From: Bacilli bacterium
GTDB taxonomy: Bacteria > Bacillota_I > Bacilli_A > RF39 > UBA660
Assembly: GCA_024683115.1 (NCBI GenBank)
Contig: JAIKYM010000159.1
Span: forward strand, 1 to 10,201
Length of the DNA stretch: 10,201 bases
Direction of reading: 5' to 3'
A program made the translations under genes and the position numbers. The notes beneath the pieces were generated by a model that ran no database searches, had not been told where the DNA came from, and saw nothing but the letters and a program-made list of their open reading frames with translations. Below, piece by piece: positions 1 through 8,400 of the stretch. The stretch's first letter is position 1. Each line of letters begins with the position of its first letter.

Positions 1-53
1 ATGTAATTGTATCAAATTTATTTGGTGCTGTTAGAGAAGGAAAGATGGAACAA
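1..53. repeat. Inverted-repeat arm, exact copy of pepF-internal sequence
   Basis: Bases 1-53 are the exact reverse complement of bases 148-200, which encode PepF residues about 447-463 (around FGAVREGKMEQ). Identity stops abruptly at 54/147, leaving a 94-base spacer. The arm starts at the first base of the window, so its full length is unknown. A gene carrying an inverted exact copy of its own interior is most simply a fold-back chimera at a contig end. Confidence 0.95.
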
Positions 54-1536
54 CATCTCCATAATACTTATCTATATAAGATTTAGTTAAATCAGTCATA
101 TAATCACTAGTTATATTATTTCCTTCTTTAACATAATTATAGAAATCTTGTTCCATCTTTCCTTCTCTAACAGCACCAAATAAATTTGATACAATTACAT
201 CAAGAATATTTTCGATACCTTTTAATCTTTCTTCTTTAGTCTTTCCATTATTGACTAAATATGAAGATAATAAGCATTCATTAGTAAGTGATGCAACCTC
301 AGCAATTAGTGATGGCATATCACGATATTGTAAAGGATTGTTCTCACTTATATATTGATGATGAACATTATGTCCACCTTCATGAATTATTGTAGATACA
401 GAAGATAAATCATAATTATAACTTAATAATATACGTGAATCAAAATCTAAACCACTTATAGAATAACCACCAGAGCATTTGGAAGGATAACATGCATAAT
501 CAATATAATGATTATCAAATATCTTCTTAAAATGTTTATAGTAATCTTCACCTAATGGTTTAATAGCATTTAAGCATAACTCTTGTGCCTCTTCTATACT
601 ATACTCTTTATCTAATTTAACCATTTCAAGATTTAAATCACACATATCTAATGTATCTAATTTAAGTGTATCTTTAAATACCTTAAAATACTTTTGTAAT
701 TTATCTACATTACCTTCTACAGCATTTACAAGTGCCATATAGGCTTCATTTGGCATCTTATTATTAAATAGTTTAGCATCCCAAGAATCTTTGTAATTAT
801 GCATTCCTGCACCAGTTAAACAAGTTTTAACAAAACTATTTAATAAAGATGCATTTACTGTATCATATTGTTTAATTACTTTATTATATTTTTCTCGAAC
901 TTCTTTTCTTATCTCTTTATTATCATTTTTTAATAATCTTCTTAAATTAGTTTGAAGTATTTTTTCTTCTTCACCATCTATGTTAACTGTTCCATAATCA
1001 TGAAGACTATTTAATAATGTTTGAGATAAATTTTCATAGTTAGGAGCAGCATTAGACATATTATTGATAATAATCTCTTTATCAGATGGAATAATATGTT
1101 CTTTAGCTCTATATATATTATCCAATTCAGATTTAAACTCTAATAATTTATCATTATTAAATAATTTATCATATTCATCTTTAGTTAATTCTAATAACTC
1201 AGGAGCAAAGAAAGATGTTGCACTAGAATATTTCATTTCAAGTTCTTCAGTTTTAGCTAATCTATCCATATTATCAGATATACCTAGTTCTTGATCATTA
1301 ATTACATAAGCATATATAACAACTCTTAATAATAAAGCACTTAATTTAACATCATAATTTAAGAATTCATATAACTTATCACTGTCTTTAGTACATCCAA
1401 CAAAAGATGATAGATTCTCTATCCAGTTCTTTACTTCTTCAAATGATTTATTATATTCATCTAAATCTTTAAAGATATCTTCAAGATTCCATTTATATTC
1501 AGTTGGGACATCTTGTCTTGATTTATATTTTTGCAT
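31..1536 (-). CDS. pepF: Oligoendopeptidase F-like M3 family zinc metallopeptidase, 3' end missing
   Basis: This is a cytoplasmic zinc peptidase of the M3 (PepF/thimet) family, whose members cleave short oligopeptides. The N-terminus (VPTEYKWNLEDIF, residues 10-22) matches the usual PepF start. The zinc site HEGGH is at residues 385-389, and the likely third ligand is Glu413 in AEVASLTNE. The start is supported by AAGGGA at 1546-1551, nine bases upstream of ATG. PepF proteins are usually about 600 residues with about 200 after HExxH, but here only 112 follow. The frame is genuine down to about base 54 (KYYGD, residues 490-494). The last residues, VVPSFLL and the stop at 31-33, are read from the inverted copy at 1-53. 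The real gene therefore continues beyond the junction, and roughly 100 residues are missing. It lies 61 bp downstream of dnaK across a hairpin. I see no convincing promoter of its own, so some readthrough is possible. Confidence 0.88.
   Translation of the reverse strand: MQKYKSRQDVPTEYKWNLEDIFKDLDEYNKSFEEVKNWIENLSSFVGCTKDSDKLYEFLNYDVKLSALLLRVVIYAYVINDQELGISDNMDRLAKTEELEMKYSSATSFFAPELLELTKDEYDKLFNNDKLLEFKSELDNIYRAKEHIIPSDKEIIINNMSNAAPNYENLSQTLLNSLHDYGTVNIDGEEEKILQTNLRRLLKNDNKEIRKEVREKYNKVIKQYDTVNASLLNSFVKTCLTGAGMHNYKDSWDAKLFNNKMPNEAYMALVNAVEGNVDKLQKYFKVFKDTLKLDTLDMCDLNLEMVKLDKEYSIEEAQELCLNAIKPLGEDYYKHFKKIFDNHYIDYACYPSKCSGGYSISGLDFDSRILLSYNYDLSSVSTIIHEGGHNVHHQYISENNPLQYRDMPSLIAEVASLTNECLLSSYLVNNGKTKEERLKGIENILDVIVSNLFGAVREGKMEQDFYNYVKEGNNITSDYMTDLTKSYIDKYYGDVVPSFLL
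148..200. repeat. Inverted-repeat partner arm inside pepF
   Basis: This is the partner of the arm at 1-53, with 53 of 53 bases complementary. It is the authentic copy, because it lies in frame inside the conserved C-terminal region of the M3 peptidase and continues smoothly on both sides. Confidence 0.95.
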
Positions 1537-1562
1537 AATCTCTTATCCCTTCAATTAATAGT

Positions 1563-1594
1563 TAAGAAAGTTCTAGAAAACTAGAACTTTCTTA
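1563..1594 (-). terminator. Hairpin terminator after dnaK
   Basis: A perfect 14-bp stem (1563-1576 with 1581-1594) closes on a 4-base A loop. On the minus strand it begins 3 bases after the dnaK stop codon. The U-rich part (CUUUCUU) lies within the 3' arm and is not a separate tail, so termination may be incomplete and allow some transcription into pepF. The stem is symmetrical and could also act on the plus strand, although no plus-strand gene is present. Confidence 0.7.
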
Positions 1595-1597
1595 TAA

Positions 1598-3421
1598 CTA
1601 ATTCTTATCAACAAATTCTGCTTCTTCCGCAGAGTCGCTTGATGAATCACTAGAAGAACTATTATTAGCAGAAGCATTAGCTCCAGCTTCTTGATATACA
1701 CGTCCAGCCAATTCCATAGCTTTATCTTGTAAATCTTTTGTTTTATTCTTTAATTTTTCAACATCAATAGAATCTTTTTCCATAGTTTCTTTTACAGCTT
1801 TAATTTTTTCTTCGATGTCTTTCTTTTCATCATCTTTAACTTTATCTCCAAGGTCTCTTATAGCACCTTCAGCAGCAAAGATTGATTGTTCAGCATCATT
1901 CTTAGCGTCAACTATTTCTTTTCTCTTTTCATCTTCAGCTTTATTAGCTTCAGCTTCTTTCATCATCTTATCTATTTCTTCATCTGATAAGTTTGTATTA
2001 TTTGTAATTGTAATCTTTTGTTCTTTATTTGTACCTAAATCTTTAGCAGTAACATTAACGATACCATTTGCATCGATATCAAATGTAACTTCGATTTGAG
2101 GAACACCACGTCTAGCTGGAGGAATATCAGTTAATTGGAATCTTCCTAATGTCTTATTATCAGCAGCCATTGGTCTTTCACCTTGTAATACATGTACATC
2201 AACAGCTGGTTGATTATCTTCAGCAGTTGAGAATACTTGTGAATGTTTGTGTGGGATTGGAGTATTTCTTTCAATTAACTTAGTCATTACACCACCAAGT
2301 GTTTCAATACCAAGTGATAATGGAGTTACATCAACTAATACTAAGTCATTAACTTCACCAGTTAATACACCACCTTGAATAGCAGCACCCATAGCAACTA
2401 CTTCATCAGGGTTAACACTCTTATTTGGTTCTTTTCCTAATTCTTTCTTAACTAATTCTTGAATATATGGAATTCTTGAAGAACCACCAACTAATACTAC
2501 TTGATCAATATCAGATGCTTTTAATTTTGCATCACTTAAAGCTTGTCTTACTTTATCTAATGTTGAATCAAATAAATCTTTATTTAAATCTTCAAATTTA
2601 GCTCTTGATAAATCTATTTCAAAGTTAACAGGTGCACCATCAACTTGAGCTATGAATGGTAAACTAATTGTTGTGCTAGTTCCAGCTGATAATGCTTTTT
2701 TAGCTTTTTCAGCTTCATCTTTAATTCTTTGCATTGCAGTTGAATCATTCTTAACATCTGCATTAGTTTGTTTCTTAATTTCATCTACTAAATAGTCGGA
2801 TACTCTCTTATCAAAGTCATCTCCACCTAATCTGTTATTACCAGCTGTAGATTTAACTTCAAATACACCATCACCTAATTCAAGGATAGATACATCGAAA
2901 GTACCACCACCTAAATCATAAACTAAAATTGTTTGTGATTTATCTTGTTTATCTAAACCATATGCTAAAGAAGCTGCAGTTGGTTCGTTAACAATTCTAT
3001 CTACTTCTAATCCTGCAATCTTACCTGCATTCTTAGTAGCTTGTCTTTGAGCATCATTAAAGTATGCTGGAACAGTAATTACAGCTTTAGTAACAGTTTC
3101 GCCTAGATAAGCTTCAGCATCTTTCTTTATTTTTCCTAAAATCATAGCTGATATTTCTTCTGGTGTATATTCTTTACCATTAGCTTTAACTTTTTCACCA
3201 GAACCCATCAATCTCTTAATTGATGAAATAGTATTATCAGCATTAGTAATTGCTTGTCTCTTAGCTTGAGCACCTACTAAAATTTCATCACCTTTAAATG
3301 CTACAACTGATGGAGTTGTTCTATCTCCTTCAGCATTAGCTATAACTACAGGAGAACCTCCTTCAAGAACTGAACAACATGAGTTAGTTGTTCCTAAATC
3401 TATACCTATTATTTTTGCCAT
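1598..3421 (-). CDS. dnaK: Hsp70 chaperone DnaK
   Basis: This is the ATP-dependent cytoplasmic Hsp70 chaperone, which binds exposed hydrophobic peptides and works with a J-protein and GrpE. The 607 residues are normal for Bacillota. Visible motifs are the phosphate loop IDLGTTNSC (7-15), [13 protein letters not shown] (145-157), [12 protein letters not shown] (169-180), GGDDFD (199-204), [10 protein letters not shown] (309-318) and the interdomain linker [14 protein letters not shown] (361-374). A substrate-binding domain and helical lid follow. The ATPase domain lacks the insertion found near residue 80 in proteobacterial DnaK, a Gram-positive trait. The tail is a Ser/Asn-rich linker (about 582-597) ending in EFVDKN, a typical acidic C-terminus. 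An AAGGAAGGAA ribosome site (3431-3440) sits nine bases before ATG. The gene is third in the hrcA-grpE-dnaK operon, 20 bp after grpE, and is expected to be under HrcA/CIRCE control. The stop is TAG. Confidence 0.98.
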   Translation of the reverse strand: MAKIIGIDLGTTNSCCSVLEGGSPVVIANAEGDRTTPSVVAFKGDEILVGAQAKRQAITNADNTISSIKRLMGSGEKVKANGKEYTPEEISAMILGKIKKDAEAYLGETVTKAVITVPAYFNDAQRQATKNAGKIAGLEVDRIVNEPTAASLAYGLDKQDKSQTILVYDLGGGTFDVSILELGDGVFEVKSTAGNNRLGGDDFDKRVSDYLVDEIKKQTNADVKNDSTAMQRIKDEAEKAKKALSAGTSTTISLPFIAQVDGAPVNFEIDLSRAKFEDLNKDLFDSTLDKVRQALSDAKLKASDIDQVVLVGGSSRIPYIQELVKKELGKEPNKSVNPDEVVAMGAAIQGGVLTGEVNDLVLVDVTPLSLGIETLGGVMTKLIERNTPIPHKHSQVFSTAEDNQPAVDVHVLQGERPMAADNKTLGRFQLTDIPPARRGVPQIEVTFDIDANGIVNVTAKDLGTNKEQKITITNNTNLSDEEIDKMMKEAEANKAEDEKRKEIVDAKNDAEQSIFAAEGAIRDLGDKVKDDEKKDIEEKIKAVKETMEKDSIDVEKLKNKTKDLQDKAMELAGRVYQEAGANASANNSSSSDSSSDSAEEAEFVDKN

Positions 3422-3441
3422 ATATATAACTTCCTTCCTTA

Positions 3442-3990
3442 TTACATTGATACTTTAACCATGGCTGGTCTAAGTAATTTATCTTTATATTTATAACCCT
3501 TTTGTAATACATCTAATACCATATTATCTTTAACACCTTCTACTTGTTCGGTAGCAACTGCTTGATGTATAGCCGGGTCAAATTCAACATCTTTTTGATC
3601 TATAATACTAACTTGATTATTATCTAATATTTCAATTAGTTTTTTATAAATCATTTTGAATCCTGTTAAGAATTCTTGATTAGTTTCATTTTCCATAGAT
3701 AAAGCTCTTTCAAAGTTATCTACAATAGGTAATATCGCTTTAATCAGCTCTTCACCTTCATATTTTAATAATCTTTGTATATCTTCTTCTCTATGTCTTT
3801 GTATGTTTTGAACTTCAGCATTTAGTCGTAAGTTTTTATCTTGTTCATTCTTAACAGCCTCTTCTAATAATGCTATTTTTTCTTCTAATAGTTTTTCTTT
3901 TTTATTATCATGTTTATGATGTTTATGTTGTTTTTCATCTTCAACTTGTTCTTCAACTACTTCATTTTGTAAAATCTCTTCGTTTTCCAT
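3442..3990 (-). CDS. grpE: GrpE, nucleotide-exchange factor for DnaK
   Basis: GrpE dimers release ADP from DnaK and reset its substrate-binding cycle. The 182 residues show an acidic disordered N-terminus (1-20), a His/Lys-rich patch HKHHKHD (22-28), a long charged coiled coil (about 32-80), a helical segment containing [12 protein letters not shown] (86-97), and the C-terminal beta domain with FDPAIHQAV (137-145) and the family signature [16 protein letters not shown] (165-180). The start lies 8 bp after the hrcA stop. Its ribosome site AGGTGA overlaps the last two bases of that TAG stop, which suggests translational coupling. Length and motif order are normal. The His-rich patch is the only oddity. 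Confidence 0.97.
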   Translation of the reverse strand: MENEEILQNEVVEEQVEDEKQHKHHKHDNKKEKLLEEKIALLEEAVKNEQDKNLRLNAEVQNIQRHREEDIQRLLKYEGEELIKAILPIVDNFERALSMENETNQEFLTGFKMIYKKLIEILDNNQVSIIDQKDVEFDPAIHQAVATEQVEGVKDNMVLDVLQKGYKYKDKLLRPAMVKVSM

Positions 3991-3998
3991 TTCATCAC

Positions 3999-5006
3999 CT
4001 ATTTATCTAAATATTGTTTTAAAAAATTTAATAAGCTTACAACTTTATCATATTCCATTCGTTTAGGTCCTATGATAGCTAAAGTACCTTCTTCATCACC
4101 TACGTGATAATGAGTTTTTATGATAGTAACATCTTTATCAAATTCAGTCTCATCGCCAATGTAAACATTTATATTTTCATCGTCAGTTCTGATTTGTTGA
4201 ACTAAATCATTATTCTCAAGTTTAGATATCATCTCTTTTAACTTATCAGCATCATCGTATTCTTTATAATCTAATAAATTAGTTTTACCTTTAAATACAA
4301 CATCCGCATTATCAACAGCAAAATCTCTAAACGCTGATGAGAAGAAATTACATACTTCTTCATAACGATTTATAACTTCTTTTATCATTGGTTTAATGTC
4401 TAATTCAAGTCTTTCATTAACTTTATCAATTGGTGTACCAATTAATGCCTTATTAATGATTTCAGATGTTTGAATCAACTCTTTAAGATCAATATTATCT
4501 TCAATATTAATCTGTTTATTTTCAACATCCCCTTGATTAGTTACAAGAACAGCTACAACTTTTCTTACTCCATCAATTGGATTCACATCCAATGGAATAA
4601 TACTAATTTGTTTCAATGTAGCATTCTTAGAAGAATCCCCGATAACTACAGAAGTATAATGCGTAATATCACTAATAATTTCCATACATTTAGATATTGC
4701 ATCTGATACAACTAAACTATTATTATTTAAAATAGTTTGTAATTTTAATACTTCTTCGCCAGTCATTTCTTTAGGTTTCATAAGTTTATCTACATAGTAT
4801 TTATAACCTTTTTCAGAAGGTATTCTACCACTAGAAGTATGTTCTTTCTCGATGAACCCTAAATCCTCTAGTTCGGCCATATCATTACGAATAGTCGCAC
4901 TTGATACGCCAAACTTATCAACTAATGATTTTGAACTAACAGGTTTAAAATCTTTTATATAGTTTTCTACTATATCTCTTAAGATTTCTTCTTGTCTTTC
5001 ACCCAT
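3999..5006 (-). CDS. hrcA: Heat-inducible transcription repressor HrcA
   Basis: HrcA is a dimeric repressor that binds CIRCE operators and, in studied Bacillota, needs GroEL to stay active. The 335 residues begin with a winged helix-turn-helix (about 1-75; VSSKSLVDKFGVSSATIRNDMAELEDLGFIE spans 23-53, followed by TSSGRIPSEKGYKYYVD at 58-73). A central GAF-like and dimerisation region follows, and the protein ends with the family motif GTLAIIGPKRMEYDKVV (307-323). The ATG follows an AGGGAG ribosome site at about 5014-5019, which abuts CIRCE 1. First-gene position directly behind two CIRCE elements indicates autoregulation. It is followed closely by grpE and dnaK, the classical Bacillota order. 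Confidence 0.97.
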   Translation of the reverse strand: MGERQEEILRDIVENYIKDFKPVSSKSLVDKFGVSSATIRNDMAELEDLGFIEKEHTSSGRIPSEKGYKYYVDKLMKPKEMTGEEVLKLQTILNNNSLVVSDAISKCMEIISDITHYTSVVIGDSSKNATLKQISIIPLDVNPIDGVRKVVAVLVTNQGDVENKQINIEDNIDLKELIQTSEIINKALIGTPIDKVNERLELDIKPMIKEVINRYEEVCNFFSSAFRDFAVDNADVVFKGKTNLLDYKEYDDADKLKEMISKLENNDLVQQIRTDDENINVYIGDETEFDKDVTIIKTHYHVGDEEGTLAIIGPKRMEYDKVVSLLNFLKQYLDK

Positions 5007-5017
5007 CTAATCACTCC

Positions 5018-5044
5018 CTGGCACTTTTATAACTCCAGTGCTAA
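5018..5044 (-). promoter_or_regulatory. CIRCE operator 1 (HrcA site), leader-proximal
   Basis: This is a 9-9-9 inverted repeat. Against the consensus TTAGCACTC-N9-GAGTGCTAA, the plus strand reads CTGGCACTT, nine bases, CAGTGCTAA, matching 6/9 and 8/9. It covers the predicted transcription start (about 5040-5043) and touches the hrcA ribosome site, so HrcA bound here would block initiation. The element would also form a stem in the mRNA leader. Confidence 0.88.
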
Positions 5045-5048
5045 CAAT

Positions 5049-5077
5049 AATATAAAATAATAATTAGCACTTGTCAA
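5049..5077 (-). promoter_or_regulatory. Sigma-A-type promoter of hrcA-grpE-dnaK
   Basis: The minus strand has a perfect -35 TTGACA (5072-5077), exactly 17 bases, then the -10 TATATT (5049-5054, one mismatch from TATAAT). The predicted start is near 5040-5043, giving a leader of about 35 bases. The -35 lies inside CIRCE 2, and the start site lies inside CIRCE 1. Confidence 0.85.
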
Positions 5078-5090
5078 TAGATATTGCTAA
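5064..5090 (-). promoter_or_regulatory. CIRCE operator 2 (HrcA site), overlapping the -35 box
   Basis: This is a second 9-9-9 element. The plus strand reads TTAGCACTT, nine bases, TATTGCTAA, matching 8/9 and 7/9 of the consensus half-sites. The palindrome extends outward as TAATTAGCA/TGCTAATTA (5061-5069 and 5085-5093), giving nine complementary bases per arm. Its spacer covers most of the -35 hexamer. The centres of the two CIRCE elements are 46 bp apart. Confidence 0.8.
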
Positions 5091-5108
5091 TTATATAAAA
5101 ATTTAAAT

Positions 5109-5134
5109 AAAAAAGAGAAGATATTACTCTTCTC
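5109..5134 (-). terminator. Rho-independent terminator after the DUF1292 gene
   Basis: The minus strand reads GAGAAGA, loop GTAATA, TCTTCTC, then six T residues and a further T-rich run. The TAA stop of the upstream gene lies in the loop, so the 5' arm is coding sequence. It separates the upstream pair of genes from the heat-shock promoter, which starts about 20 bp further on. Confidence 0.85.
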
Positions 5135-5423
5135 CTTCTGTACCTTGAATCATTTGATCATATTCACCAGAATACATTTTATTACTTATTATCTCTTTAA
5201 AGTCTTCAACTATTGAATTGTATTCTTCTTGATTATTAATCTCTTTAAGATATTCTCCATCAGCTAGATTAACTGCTTCAAAGATAATATATTCATTTGT
5301 TGGAGTTTCATCAGGTAAAACACCTACTGCATAAACATATCTTCTTCCATCTTTATTCAATTCTTCTAGTAATAAGAACTCTTTTTGATTCTCTAATGTA
5401 ACAATATTTCCAATTTCTATCAT
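5124..5423 (-). CDS. DUF1292-family small protein
   Basis: This is a 99-residue acidic soluble protein that resembles the DUF1292 (YrzB-like) family of Bacillota. The pattern is a short beta-rich module: an N-terminal strand pair (IGNIVTLENQKEFLLLEEL, 4-22), then RYVYAVGVLPDE (28-39), then EYIIFEAV (44-51), then YLKEI, and a helical end (NQEEYNSIVEDFKEII, 64-79). The family has no established function. An acidic tail (residues about 85-99) follows the module. The GGGGAA ribosome site (5431-5436) overlaps the last base of the upstream stop, and the intergenic gap is 12 bp, so it is probably co-transcribed and partly coupled with the large upstream gene. In other Bacillota yrzB-type genes are often found near alaS, so this position is different. 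The family call is by eye. Confidence 0.75.
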   Translation of the reverse strand: MIEIGNIVTLENQKEFLLLEELNKDGRRYVYAVGVLPDETPTNEYIIFEAVNLADGEYLKEINNQEEYNSIVEDFKEIISNKMYSGEYDQMIQGTEGEE

Positions 5424-5435
5424 TATTATATTCCC

Positions 5436-8400
5436 CTATCTACTCTTTTTTGGAGCATATTCTCTAACAAATTCAACAGCTTGTTGAACTATTTCTTCAT
5501 CTACAATTTGTTCCTCAATTAACCTAGTAACAAATTCTTCATCTAGTAAATGTTCTCCATATTTTTCAACTAGATCTTGAGCACTTATATCTTTAACCTG
5601 ATTAGTTAAACTTTGAGTTAATGGATCAACTGTTTGATTGTCAGTTGTTTTTCTACTATCTTTAGATACGTCTTTTTGTTTCTTAGTAACTTCAATTAAT
5701 ACATCTGAGTATTCAGTATTACGTGAATCAATAAATCCAACGCCTTCTTTATAAATAATACCTTCAGGTAAATTAATTTTTTCTGGTTCTTCTAATTCAA
5801 TAAACCAGCGTCCATCTGATTTATCTTGAGTGAATTGACCAGTAAAATCAGGGTTTAGAATATGAATGCTATCAATCAATTTCTTAACAGCTTCTTGATT
5901 TACTTCAGGAGACTCGCCATCTTCTGGACCAAAATCTAATTGATCAATTATTTGTTGAGTAATTTTGCTATGTTTTTTAGTCTTTTCTGGAGCATCTTTT
6001 ACCACTCTACTCTTTGGTGTTGCAGAATTCCATGCATCTAGAACTTTGCTAAATTCTTCATCAACTTTTTTAAGTTTCTTATCATGTCCTATTCCGACAA
6101 AGTATCGACCATCATCACCAAATGGAGGAATAAAAGCATTCTCTAGAGTATCTACTGTAACCCTTGGTAACTCTGAATCTCTTTTCTTATTAAACTTTTC
6201 ATCTATTTCTTTTTGAAGTTTTGCTAATTCTTCAGCATTTAATGGTCTAGGTTTCTTATCTCTAGTTCTTACTTCAATTTTACCATTTGAAAGATAATAG
6301 AATTTAACATTATTACGTTTAGCAATTTTATTTAATTTATGTTTATATAACATAGACTCTAAATTTGGAATTTGTAATAATGCAGCTGAACCGGCAGATA
6401 AGCTTCCAAGAGCTACTCCAAGAGGAGGTTCAATTAAACAGAAGAAGCCTAGTGCTAATAACCCAAATATGGTTGTACTCTTAATATTCTTAGGAACACG
6501 TGTAGCAACAACTTTATACATATTTTTATCTGTCTTACCATCTTCTGTACTAGTTGTATCTTCACTTTTTGGTTGTTCATTTTTAGTTTTATCAACTGCT
6601 TGAGTAGTTTGATCATCTTTCTTTGCTTGATCATCTGTTTGTTGATCATTCTTAGCATCGTCTTCTACTTGTGTAGTTTGATCACCATTCTTTGATTGAT
6701 CAGTTGTTTGTTGTTCATTTTTAGTTTGATCATCTATTTGTGTAGTTTGTTCTTCTTGCTTCGTTTGAACAGTTGATTGTTGTTCATTCTTAGCATTATC
6801 ATCAACTTGTGTAGTTTGATTACCATTCTTTATTTGATCAGTTGTTTGTTGTTCATTTTTATTTTCATCATCTACTTGAGTAGATTGATCATCTGTTTGT
6901 TTATCATCAACTTGTGTAGTTTGATCATCTTGTTGTCCATTGTTATCTTGAGCATCAGTTTCTTTTTGTTCATCTTGTTGTCCATTGTTATCTTGAACAT
7001 CAGTTTCAGTTTGTTCAACTTGTTGTTCTTTATTATCATTTTCATCAACTACTTTATTTGTTTCTTCAGTAGTTTGTTCTTCTTCATTATTTTTTTCTTC
7101 TACTTGTTCTTCTACTGCACTACCAACAACATGTTTAGTATTTCCAATTAAAGATTTTCTTCTATCTTGTTCCTTACTTAAAGCAAAGAATCTATCCTCT
7201 TCTTCAGGAGTAGCTTCTTCACCAGTAGCTAATACTTTTTCCCAAAGTGCTTTGATTTCATCACTGATTTCTTCATCAGTCATGTTTTCAAACGGATTTT
7301 CTTCTTTAACTTCTTCAACTTTTTCTTTCTTAATTGGTTTCAAACCTAATTCAGCAAGATATTGTTCATATTCATCACCAACAGGTTCATAGATATCTCT
7401 AGATAAAGCTTCAAGTATTTGTTCTTCAGTTAATCTAGGATCCCATTCAAGAATATCTTCAGTTGGTTCTACTTGAGAAGTAACTTCAGTTTCAATTGTA
7501 GGTTCTACGACAACTTCATTTTTAGTTTCTTCTTTCTTTTCTTCTACTTCTTCCTTAGTTATCGGAGTTTCAATTTCTTGTGAATTATCTTGTTCTTCTT
7601 GAACTTCTTGTAATAATTCGTCTATTTGTTGTTCGACAGCAGGATCAGTTGCTTCATGTTCAACTACTGGTTCAACAGGCAATGGTTCAACAGGTGCATC
7701 ATGAGCAACAAAAACTTCATCATCTGCTAAAGGAGCAGATTGAACTACACTATCTTCATTATCTTTTTCAATTATAGCCGGATTAATTTTAGGATATGAT
7801 AATGTTTTTGTGTAATCACCAGCATTTAAAGTATTATCTTTAGCCTTAACAGCATCTTTAACAAAATCATTTACTTTATCAAAGGCAATTACATAAGTGC
7901 TATCACCAACAATTACTCTAATATTAGAATTCTTAATTACATCGAAATCTAATAATAAATCATCATTTTCATCATCAACCTTTTTGATAAATGATTCAAT
8001 CAGACTAGCATAGTCAGTACTTTCAATATCATCTTTAGAGACAACATATCTAGGTTTGATTACTCTATTATTGTCTTTATCTAAAGTATAGTTAGTAAAT
8101 TTCTTAATAGATTCTCTATCAATTATAGTCATGAATGGAGATAAAGAACCATCTTTTTCAATATCAGTTATATCTAATGATAATGTAAAGTATTTATCGC
8201 CTTCTAAATACTTTTCTCCGAATAATCTATAAGATAACTCATTTACTTTATCTAATGTAGCTTCATATTTATTAATAAATTCATTAAACATTGAAATCTT
8301 TTCTTCATTAGTTGCAATTAGCAATTCATATGTACTTATCTCATCTTCAGTAATAAACACATTTTTGCCAGTTTGTTTAAGTTTATATTTGAAATAATCT

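Noticed and set aside
1..200. Inverted repeat considered as an invertible promoter or transposon terminus
   Set aside because: Both arms are peptidase coding sequence, the spacer holds no promoter or recombinase gene, and the outer arm begins exactly at the window edge.
1064..1294. Plus-strand open frame opposite pepF
   Set aside because: It is antisense to a well-supported M3 peptidase, low in complexity (Ser/Asn/Leu-rich), and has no ribosome site or recognisable domain.
1815..2099. Plus-strand open frame opposite the dnaK lid region
   Set aside because: It is a complement shadow of charged helical codons in dnaK. Its Ser/Phe/Leu-rich content is a by-product.
4470..4706. Plus-strand open frame opposite hrcA
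   Set aside because: It is Asn/Ile-rich, antisense to a clear hrcA, and has no initiation signal.
6455..6658. Minus-strand frame overlapping the repeat end in a shifted phase
   Set aside because: It is an alternative-phase reading of the 69-bp repeats (poly K/M/Q/I). The main frame is uninterrupted and periodic, so this is not a frameshifted gene.
6543..6887. Regular repeats considered as a CRISPR array
   Set aside because: Units are contiguous, in frame and without unique spacers, and there are no cas genes. This is protein tandem repetition.
6777..7151. Plus-strand 124-residue very hydrophobic open frame that looks like a membrane protein
   Set aside because: It is antisense to the Q/N/E-rich region. 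The complement of Gln, Asn and Glu codons reads as Leu, Ile and Phe, so the hydrophobicity is a composition artefact.
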